A stretch of 64,000 nucleotides of DNA from Chelydra serpentina (lineage: Eukaryota > Chordata > Testudines > Chelydridae), in NCBI GenBank assembly GCA_037349315.1, contig JBAIAC010000006.1, forward strand, positions 13,055,501 to 13,119,500, read 5' to 3'. The position numbers and the translations under genes were made by a program. Of the stretch, positions 32,260-64,000 are shown one piece after another; position 1 is the stretch's first letter; the number at the start of each line of letters is the position of its first letter. The notes below the pieces were generated by a model, which made no database searches, was not told where the DNA came from, and saw only the letters and a program-made list of their open reading frames with translations.

Positions 32260-35200
32260 GAGTTTTTGTGTAGTTTGAGAAGCATCACCTTCATGCCACA
32301 TTTCCCTGTTTTCCAACTTTTGTTTTTTTTAACCATACATTTCTGTGAGATAGAAAGCAGGGGAGCCAGTGTGGTGTGCCAGCAATCTTAATTCATTCCC
32401 TAATTATGTTTTGGTTTGGTGAGGGAGGGGATTGCTATAGGGTATGTATTTAGGCATACTTTTCATTACTGCACGAAGGCCTGGGCTGTTATATTCTGTA
32501 CCTCCAACTCATCACACACACCTGACAGTACAGGTGTTCTTCAGATTTCAAGGGCTTAGTAACTCCATTGACGGCCATAGATGCTCAGTGCCATACAGAT
32601 GGTAGCAGTATAAAACCACAGGCAGAACAGAAGGGAATGGAGTTGCTCTTGATTTAAACCTGTGTAAGATCAACATTCAGACAATTTTAGCCTATCTTCT
32701 TTTCTTCACACACACACACCCTCGCTCTTTTAATGAACAAAAATGGGGCCTGATCCAAAGTTTGTTGAAGTTAATGGGAATTATTTCATCCAGTTTAGTG
32801 GGCTTTGTGTCAGGCCCATTAACTGTAAAGATCGGAAGCAAAACTCACTTCCTATTTATGACTTTTTGTAGGCAGTGATTTCAAACTAACAGAGCAGTGG
32901 ATTTTCCAAACATCTTAGTTTTTTTGTTCATCAGTACTCCAAGGCTATCAAGGAAATGCAAGTGGTTACTGAATTTTTTTCAGTCGTTTTTGGGGCAGAA
33001 AACTTTTTTTTCATGTTAATATGGGCAAAGCCCTTGGCACCACCATTTGAGAATGGTCAGTGGCAAAAATTGCAGATGATAGGCTATTGCATGTTGAGCC
33101 AAACCCTGGACCATGAGCAAAACTTAAGTAAAAGTTGTGCTTTGGAAAACAGTGTGTGTTGGAAGGGATGACCTGACTTCAGGCCCGGGCCAGCCCCACT
33201 GGAAACTGAACTGTAGCTGGGAGAATAGCTGGCACAACCTAGAACTCTCTTCTTCATCCAAGCATGAGATTATGAGAGGCTGTACTATGTACAGACTGAA
33301 TGAACATACCCTTTATATGCCCCCAGCATAACCAAATTTACCCACCTCAATTATAAGTCAGAGATGCATCACTGAACTCTCCTTAGCACATAGGGTTGCA
33401 TCATTTCTTGTCCTTTTGCACAGCAGGCTCACTCCCTGTGACTCTTCCATTGGCACACAAACATATACCTGCCCTTAAAGTATAAAAAACGGCAGAAGCA
33501 GAAACAAAAACAAACTATTGTGGGGCCAGGGTTTTGCCCACTACAATGAAAGCAAGCTGTTCCTGTCTGGCCCGTGCTTATGGAGTTTAATTATTTATTA
33601 ATAAGGTATTAGTTGTATATTTCACACTTACACTTCTGCCTAGTTACTAGTAAGTTGCAATGACAGGAGGAGAGGGTTGCACATAATCCATTGGAGGCCA
33701 TCCTCTGCCATTTTACCTATGTTTCTGTAAACATGGAGGACTGGTGTTCTGTTCTGTTGATATCTGAACACATTCAGTGCTGGGGATTATAATAGAAAGC
33801 ATGGCTGTTGTTTTAATCATTCATTTTTGTAGCGTTTGTGCCTTATTTGATATTCTGAATTATTAAAGCACAGATTGACAAATGAAAAACTAGGGGTCCA
33901 AGATTAGTGCACAACTTGAATGTATCTTGGAAATGTGTTTTATTGGTCCGATTTGTATAAAATGTGACATCAGTGCATAGAAATTGACAGACTGGCTCAG
34001 ACCCAAGGTCCATCTAGTCCAGTATACTGTCTCTGACAGTGGCAACAGATGTGTCAGAGGAAGGTGCAAGAAACCTTGCATTACACAGATGTGGGATAAA
34101 ATTGTTAACCAATCAGGTGGTTAACAAAGCCTACTTAGGTGCCTTTAGGCGACTGTGTTTTTCTGTATTGTTAAATATTGTGACTCTTAAGCCTATGGCG
34201 GTACCACAGATACATAGCTATTAAACTGTGGTAGGTTGATAAACACACCTTAGTGGTGGTCAATGAATCTTCATCCTTCAGCAACAAAATGAGGCCTCCT
34301 TCTCCTGGACTAAAGTGGTACCTGGCAAGCTTATAGTTGCCAGGGCTATCCACTAGAGGGAGCCATTGGCACACATTAAGCCAGCGTGCTGCACTTATCT
34401 ATTGTTAGCTAGAACAGGGGTAATGTTTTCTTGGCTGTGGGAAATGCTTTGGCTGCTTGAAATTAATATACTGTGGTGATTAATGATAATCAGAGGACAT
34501 TAAGCATAGGCAAGAAGTTCAGTAATTCCACCAAAATGTTTAATACCATATTAGATTTCCACTGAAGTACAGAGCTAATGTATTTGTACAAAATATATGG
34601 TTAAAAATAGTATTGATTTATAATATGTACAGATATGTCACATCTTTGTCAGCAATCCAGACACTTGAATGAGGAGAACATGGTTAATGGTCTCAGATCC
34701 ACAATAACATACATGAAAGGCTTCTGCAGCTAATCACAACAGGACAACTTGCCAAATCAACAGTAAGGATGAATCAGTCAATACGGATGACACATTCCTT
34801 TCAGAAATCTCTGAACGAGAAGCAGTCTGCTCTAAAATAGATTCAAAACATTTATACTTTTTTTTTTTCTAAATTGATAGTGAAGAGGACATGTCTTCAG
34901 GACACTAATGCTGACACAATGACAGTCCTGTACTAGATTAATGATTGATCACTTCAGTGGTTTATTGAACAAGGCTGATTTTCTGATGTACAGAAGATAG
35001 ACCAGTTTACTCCTGCTGGCCTGATCCTATTCTCAGGAAGTCAATGGGAAAACCTCTGTTGGCTTCAGCAAGAGCAAGATTGAGCCCTCTATATCATGGA
35101 TATGAATTACAGGGGATCAAATCCTGGAGTCTTTATTCAGGTGCTGAATGCCTTTAATTCTCATTGACTCTGAGGATGATCAGCACCTCAGGTGCAGCAT

Positions 35201-38200
35201 CAGGTTCCTAGTGCTTACTTGAGCAAGATTCCCTAGACAAAGAAATCCTGGACGCTAGGGCCTGTAGATACTGCATTGTTGGAATACTGGTATTCAAAGA
35301 GTCCCTGGGTGGTGACCTTCACCCATCTGGGAGCGAGCATCCGTTAAATGGGTTGATAAACCTTATTATGCCTTCGGAACATCCCAGCTCTAGAGGCAGC
35401 ACAGGGTCTCACTGCCCTGGTAAGAATGCAGCGTAGCATTGTGCTTTAGGGAGTGCAAGTGCTGTGCTGCCTATACGCCTCTGCAAGCCAAAGGATCTGC
35501 ACTGGCCAGTTTGCAGGTGCCTCAACCTCTTTGGGGTACGTAGTGGCACTCGCTCCTCACTGTCTTTGCACTCTTCTGAGCACAAACCGTGGAACCATGG
35601 CCAAGCATGTGAGGTAACAAATCTCTTGGGCTACCCACCTCCTTACACATCTGCACAGGGGCACAGCACAATCTGCCCCATATGGTGTTGCTAAAAGCCT
35701 CTGTAACTCCAACTGCAAAGGAAGGTGAACATGGTACAGTGTGGGTTGCTGAACTTTGCCCTGTATGAGCTGCTTGAATAAAAGGTGCCATATTCCTCAC
35801 CAGCGTAACTATTAATTTCAGGGTTGTTACACCAGGGACTAATCTTGGCCAGGGTCTGTCCAGTACCTCAATCTGTACCTTATTTTTTTTAGCCACTTAG
35901 CCGTATATTTTGGTAACTCTTATTGTAAAGTGGCTTCCTTGAGGAGGACGCAAAAGCTTCAAGATGAGACGTTGCTTTATTTTCTTATACATTAACACAG
36001 TGGATAAGTAATTGCAGTACTTAAAAAAAAAAAGCCTTCTTGCAAATTTAGTTTATTAAAGAATCTTGAATAGAGGAGGAGGAGAAAACCTACAAACAGT
36101 GTTCTGTGATTTTGAGTTTCAATGGCTAGCAGGAAATTGCTGAACCAAAACGAATAGCAGTTGCACTAATCAGGATTATTCATAATAACTGGCCTAACAT
36201 CCCTCTTCCAGGAGAAAACAGTTCCTGCCCTCCCTCCACCCCTATCTATGACAAAGTACTGCAGGGCTGTTATCACCTCAGATAAATCATTCTCATGAGT
36301 CTGGGAGTAATTCTAACAAATAATTTGCAGACTCTCCATTATCAGGCAGTAAGTAACTACAAGCCCGATCCTGTGAGGTGCTGAGTCCCCTCTGAAAACG
36401 GGGCCTCTGTGCACAAAGTGAGTCAGCAATAATCATTCTAGTTGTTGCCTGCGTTGGGCTTCCCAGTGCATCCTGTCTGCTCTAATGTCTGTCCTGCTTA
36501 GGTTGTAAACTCTTTGGGGGTGGTGATAATCTTGATTCGTGTCTTGCACAGCCCCAAGCACATCACCGGTAACAAAATACATGCACAACTTTGTGTGTGC
36601 AGTCAGTGGTGCAAGTCATCAGGGCATGCACCAGTAAGGTGCTGAATAACAACGGGAGGTGAGACATGCCTTCAATTCTGACTCCCAAGAGTCACTCAGC
36701 ATCTTGCAGGATCAGGCCCTGATTGCACACTATCACTTGTGCGTGCAAATGCCCTCCTATAGAAGTGTAACAGCCCATTTGTGTGTTCGGATTAAGTGCT
36801 TAATGGGATTTTGTGCATATAACGTCTGTTATTACAGTTGTCCATACATAGAGTCCAGGTGAGGCCTGTCTGGAAACATGGCCTCCAATGTTCACTTTGG
36901 CAACCACTGGGCTTATTTCCAGGCAATGTGGTTTTTCCCGTTTATGCACTATTCAAACACAAATGGCATTTAGACAATTTTCATGTTTCAGTACAAATCA
37001 GCTAAAGAATCTTTTCTCGTAGCTGGGGCAAGCTCACATGCTGCCTGGCAGTAGAGAATAATTAGGAGTTATACAGACCATTTTACCCCTGGAAACCCAT
37101 CACTACCACCTTTTTATAACAGACACAAAGAATGAGGTCTACATTGTCAAGAGACCAATGATTTTTGTGTGCTTCAATTTTTGGATGGCAATCTGAGACA
37201 TTAAAGGGTCCTGATTTTCGCCAAGTTCTGAGCACCATCTCTCTGAAAATCAGGCCCCTTTAAGGTGCCTCGTATTGGGCACCAAAATCATTAGTCACTT
37301 ATGAAAATTAGATCTAAACAACTTGCACAAGGTCACACACAAGAAATCTATGGCGGAGCTGGGTAGAGAACCCATATCTTCTGGCTCCCGTCCTTTGCCT
37401 TAAACATAAAATAATTCTTCTGGACTATCCTAGAGGAAGAGGAAAAATGCCCTATATGAATTGACATGGGAGACCATAAACCATCACTCTATTTTGCGGT
37501 AATCAGGATTAGTGGTGTTATTTTCTTTTTAAGATTAGGCATTTTCTCAGTGACCTATTTAAACATGCATATTTTTAACAGCCTCTGTGGAGCCATTTCA
37601 GTTGGTAGAGACACATATTTGCTCTTCCGAAGTGATGTGGTGTGCTATTTTTACATACTCCCAGGCAAATTCAGATATGGTATAAGCAGTGTACGTTTAT
37701 GAAAGTCAATGGAATTGCAACTACTTGAATTAGATTTGAATTTTAGCTTCATATCTTGCCAGGAATTGTCATAATTTGTACAGAAAACAACAGTGACGGA
37801 AGTGAAAACTTGCATATATCACACTTATATTTCCTTTATCCTCCTGCTCCAGAAACACAGGCCCACTTGAAGGGTAATCTCCAATCAGCAGCATGTGGCC
37901 TGTGACGCACATTTAAGCAGTCCCCATTCCATCCAGTAGTGAGCAGTAGTGCATGTTCACACTAGCCAGTTCACTAGACTGTTTTAGCCTTTCTTGAGGA
38001 TTGCTTTTCAAAATGCTAAAAGCAAGCAGAACACATGGACAAATCATCATTTGCCATATTTATTTTTTAAAACTAAGCTCTGAGTTATACAAGTGCAAAA
38101 GTGATTCATTAGCCAATAACCTTTTTTAATACTCCTATAAAATATGACTAAATAGAATATTTTTAAAAGGTGTGTACAGTATAATGGAAATGCTGACACA

Positions 38201-38870
38201 TAACTAACTCTCACAGTGCTAGGACATATCACTGTAAAGTCTTGCAAGACTATTTAGCTGATTATCATTCTATACAAAAGACATTCCCTTTGTCTCAAGA
38301 AAGGCCCTTTTCACTATCACTGCACGAAAAGAGAACTAGCCAATTTGGGAGAAAATCCATGTGAAAGAGCAGGGTTGTAGACCCACAGGACACATTTTTA
38401 ACCCTATTCAAGGGTGTTTTTTTTAAAGTACTGATCCATTTAGCTCAAATATTATAGCAAGTTTTTTGGGGGGTGGCAATCCTGCCATGGGATCTAGTAT
38501 GATGTTCTAGTGATGACAGTGGGTCCCCACAAGGGCATGGGGGTCCCATTGCAACACTGAGACTTTTGACATTGACTACTCTTTATTTTTGAAATGGTTG
38601 AGCACCCTGCTTTGAGTATAGGGAAGTTAAATGCACAAATACGTTTACAAAAGTCACCGTATGCAGAGTATGAAAGAGTCTAAGTTCAGAGAAGAACGGG
38701 GAGGACAAATGGGGTAGAGGGGACGCCAGTAGTAGCAATTGTAAACTTCTTTTTCTCTACTCCATTTCTAACCAGAGGAGTGAGCAATGTACATCCACTA
38801 GAGGGTGCCATTTCACCTCTAGAAAACCACTTCAATAGTATCTCAGAACCCATCTGAAAAGCAAGTTTAA
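32260..38870. other. Intergenic stretch, few recognisable features
   Basis: No exon was recognised. A CA microsatellite is at 32709-32721. A short CR1 3'-end-like fragment (GGCTCAGACCCAAGGTCCATC) is at 33978-34080, and a MIR-like tail (CTTGCACAAGGTCACACAC) near 37310-37390. Diverged pieces of old amniote repeats occur at 36350-36570. The remainder is AT-rich and unassigned. Confidence 0.45.
33978..34080. repeat. CR1 3'-end-like fragment
   Basis: GGTCCATCTAGTCCAGTATA followed by CTGTCTCTGACAGTGGC is a common reptilian CR1 3' sequence. Short and diverged. Confidence 0.5.
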
Positions 38871-39680
38871 AGAATCAGGACCAAATTCTGCTATCACTTA
38901 CACTGGTGTGAGTGACTCAGGAGTAACTCCAGTGAAGCCAGTGGAGTTAGTCCTGATTTATAGTGCTCTTATAAAGCAGAATCTGCTTTTGGTGTTGTAA
39001 ATCCTCATACAGCAAGTGAAAGTCATAGGAGCTGAGTTTGCAGACCTTACATAGACAAAACTCCCATTGAAGTCAGCAGGGCCACAGGATCTGGACTACT
39101 GAATTTCTGTAGAAAATGTACTTTTCAAAGTGGTCAGCCCTTTTTGAGGAAGCCTGTTTTCCATTACTAGTCAGGCTTAGACTGCTGCTGAGATACAAAG
39201 CTGGCTTGCCAGGTTCTCAAATGTTATTTTCATACTAGAGAGGTTAATCTATAATATCAGAAGTATTGTTCTTTCACGGAGTGATTTATAAACCCTGATG
39301 GCAGCCATGCCAGGATTCCTGTGGGTTGTCTCAATCTTTCAGCTGTGTTTTTCTTTCTGTGGTTTGGACAGTGAAGCCATGTCCCAAACCCTCCTGCATA
39401 GTACCCCACAGCTCTACTCTTTTAGGACCTACCGTAGTCCATTAACTATGCCTGTCTTTAAGTATCACTTGTGTGCATGTCCCAGAATGCTTGGAGACAA
39501 TAAGACACAAGTGAACATTAAACTAAAACTGATGCTTCATGCACAATAGGTTTTTTAATCTGAGTTGGGCCCAAGTTGCATAGTTTGGACCCAGATCCAA
39601 AACCCCAAAAGTCTGATTTTGCTTCGATGTGGGGACTAGGTTTGGGTTCCTTATTCATTGTTTGATTTTTGTACATAAAA

Positions 39681-39753
39681 GACCAGCTCCTCAGCTGGTG
39701 TAAACTGAGGTAAATGGAGCTACACAGATTTAGAGCAGCGGAGGATCTGGCCC
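39681..39753. repeat. Short palindromic repeat (CAGCTGGTGTAAA family)
   Basis: CAGCTCCTCAGCTGGTGTAA ... AGAGCAGCGGAGGATCTGGCC is an imperfect foldback of about 70 bases. Copies with the same ends lie at 54652-54740 and 63637-63710. Looser relatives are at 38880-38990, 61621-61735 and 62240-62340. Confidence 0.55.
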
Positions 39754-41156
39754 CCAAATCTCTGCCATCTCAAAGTGACGGTTTTATTCAGGAAACGTTA
39801 CATTTAAACCTCACGTAAAAATACTCTTCATAATTAACTGTCTAAAGCCAAGGGATCTTGACACCAAAAAAGCCTTTTATCTACGCAGTAACACATGAAA
39901 TAGGAGGGGATTGGTTCTCCTTAAATACTACAGCTTGCCTGATGTACCATTTTCAGCAGGAATGGTCATATTATAGTCCCAGGGCGGAAGGTGATTTAAA
40001 ATAAGAAGACCATTCTTTAAATCAATTCTGAAAGCATTGCCAAGAAGTAATAATGTGAAATAGCTGAAAAGCTGTATTTTTTTAAAGAAGGTCATCTGTC
40101 TAGAGCCCATAAAGCGGTTACAGTCAAGTCTCATTTAGGTTAGGTCTCTGCTGCATCCAACATGCTTGTTTAACCTAAGTGTGAATGTCTTCTAAGTGGT
40201 GTACATACTGCACTGAGAATCGTCACCCTAAGGGTTATGCATAAGCAAGGCTCTAGTTCTCAGTGGGAATATTAAAGAATGGTGATGGTCAGAAAAGGAA
40301 CTCTGTAAAAATGGCTCATTCTTACCCCCACCGCTCTGTTCTCCCTATGGCATTGAGAATTCTCTGCTGATTTTAGTGACAAAATGACATGTTTTTCTTT
40401 CTGTCGGTATCGCGGAGTCAATACAGCAATGGGAGAATGAGCTAGAGTCCATTGAAGCACGTGGACCCTTATTGTTAATTAAGATTCTGCCGCTGTCATT
40501 TTCAGAAACTTCCTAACAAGGTTTTATTAAAGAACCCAGCTTGACTTTCAGATCCCAGGTTGACCTTGCAGGGTTGAGAAGTAGAACAACTTTCTTTTTA
40601 CTTGTAAATGGAGCAAATGTGATAGGAAAGGCATTGAGACTTTAAACATGGAGCCCCTCAATGCCATCTCTACAGAGTCTTTTTCAAGGGGGGTAGAAAT
40701 GCAGCTCATTTGCTTATGCCCCAATCCTGCAAAGCCATATGCATACGCTTAACTTTCATAACATTCATTTCAATGGAACTACTCACGTGTGTCAAGTTAA
40801 GCTCCCGTGCCTTTGTCAGAGTGAGGCGTGAACCTCTAGAAAGCACTTTCTCGAAACGATGAGCGTGCATGAGAATAATTAACAGAGATGATCTGCCCAG
40901 GTAGAAAATCCAAATATCTAAGTACTCTCTGCTACCAGCCACAATGAAAGCACAAAAATGTCAGTAATCCTGCGCATTTTATGAGTGACAGGGACATGTA
41001 GGAGTGAGTGAGACAGGAGAGTAAATTCCATGCAGTCTAAGTTCAAGTTTAAGTGTGGTCCTGTTTTATTTGGCCTGGGGGCGGGAGAATATTGCATACA
41101 GCTAAATATGGACCTTAAAACACATCGAGCAAAGGGGGAGGGGGAGTGCTGATTAT

Positions 41157-41849
41157 TAGGGATGGGCAAATATTTGCAAATAGCTGGAGTATCAGAGCTA
41201 TTCAGCATACCACTGGAAACCTCTACCCATCACTGCCCTTTGCTGCTACCATGAGACAGCAATGAATCCCAATGTAATGGGAAGTTAGCTTCTCCATCCT
41301 AACCTCAGGGGTGCAGGAAAAGAGAAGTAACACCCATGCCCTCCTGCTGGGAGGGAATGTGAGGATTTCCCCCACTGCTAGCAGCCTGGCTCCCTCTCAC
41401 TGGAGGGCGAAGGAATGAAGGACACCTCCCCCTTCACAAAATCCTGCCTCCCTCTTCAGCCCAATGCTCTCCAGGGTGTGTCAGCCCCAGATTTAGAGGA
41501 CCAGTGCATTCAGCAGCAGCCGGGGGACAGGAGTGTTTCAGTCCTCTGGCTGTAACTGAAACATGCAGAGAACTTCTTGTCCCCTGCAGAAGTTGTTGGG
41601 GGAGTGAAAGGCCACTGGGTTGCCCCCCACAAGATAAATGCTCAGTAAGTGGAGGCGAAGGGGTTAAAGGCCACCAAGCTGCTACCTCACAAGATGACAC
41701 CAGGTAAGAATGAAAGACAAGAGGGAGACCCAGGTCTGCTGGGGAGTAGTGGAGGGGTGGGGAGTGGGATCCTAGGGGAAGGGGCGCAGAGAATGATGTT
41801 CTGCTAGTCTGAATGTTAATCCCAACATCAGACTATTTGCCCATCACTA
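41157..41849. mobile_element. Probable hAT-like element in the RCAN2 3' region
   Basis: TAGGGATGGGCAAATATTTG at the left and, reverse-complemented, TAGTGATGGGCAAATAGTCT at the right form terminal inverted repeats around 693 bases. No target duplication is visible. It lies 330 bases downstream of the RCAN2 stop. If the minus-strand AATAAA at 41065-41070 is used, the element is inside the RCAN2 3' UTR. Confidence 0.5.
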
Positions 41850-42175
41850 GTTTACTATGTGATGCTTCTGGTTTTGCTATCATTACAATGTGCAATGCTA
41901 TGAAAAACTCTCAGACTTAACCCCCGCCCCTCTTCCCAGCCTATTCTAGCCCCTTTCACAAGATCTATTACACTTGATGGCAGGTGATATGGTTACACGT
42001 ACAAAGAACTTTTTCCTAGCCCTTGTGTTAGACAGGCTTGAGTACAGAGAAGGGATTTCAATGAGCTAGATGTCCCATTACCCATGAGGCAATGGCTGCC
42101 CTTCAACAAAACATAGCAAACAGAAAAACAAAGAGCCATGCTGGAGGAGAGAAGTGCTGCTCCGGCTGGAGAGGC

Positions 42176-64000
<21,825 letters not shown>

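Overview
This is vertebrate (amniote) nuclear DNA, most likely from a turtle. It holds parts of two spliced genes on the minus strand in a sea of transposable elements. The turtle call is inferred from the repeats: 3'-anchored CR1 LINEs of the chelonian type, Penelope-like elements (PLEs) with their short foldback tails, Harbinger-type MITEs starting GGG(C/T)NTGTCTACAC, many small hAT elements with 8-bp target duplications, and a DIRS relic. There are no operons, Shine-Dalgarno sites or bacterial genes.

Left third (1-25.8 kb): ENPP5, an ectonucleotide pyrophosphatase/phosphodiesterase family member, is complete in its coding part. Three coding exons (18066-18894, 9334-9510, 5635-6020, all minus) join in phase through GT-AG introns into a 463-residue type I membrane protein with all metal-binding positions and the nucleophile threonine. 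The introns and 5' flank contain at least four hAT-like elements, two CR1 copies, Harbinger-like MITEs and two PLE-tail foldbacks. A GC-rich, CpG-rich segment (25.2-25.8 kb) with GC boxes, a CCAAT box and an E-box is the likely ENPP5 promoter. A 14-unit G-rich minisatellite (24.3-25.2 kb) lies directly downstream of it in the ENPP5 sense.

Middle (25.8-42 kb): three GC-rich hAT-like elements follow the promoter, then a broken multicopy transposon-derived protein gene (27.6-28.5 kb, minus) and a 5'-truncated but nearly open CR1 LINE (29.8-32.3 kb, plus). A long, mostly featureless intergenic stretch follows.

Right third (42-64 kb): the last three coding exons of RCAN2 (calcipressin-2; 61868-62041, 59355-59526, 42176-42336, minus). 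Upstream exons lie beyond the window. The 17-kb intron between the last two exons holds a DIRS-like retroelement relic, a foldback hAT element with a nested Harbinger MITE, an L2-clade LINE fragment, a GC-rich hAT element and a PLE. The PLE 3' end carries a hammerhead-ribozyme-like core. The order ENPP5-RCAN2 with both genes in the same orientation matches the human chromosome 6p arrangement.

The two genes are not known to work together. ENPP5 is a membrane or secreted-pathway glycoprotein, and RCAN2 is a cytosolic calcineurin regulator. Most sequence here is repeat-derived, so the main interest lies in the repeat structures and how close they sit to splice sites and the promoter.
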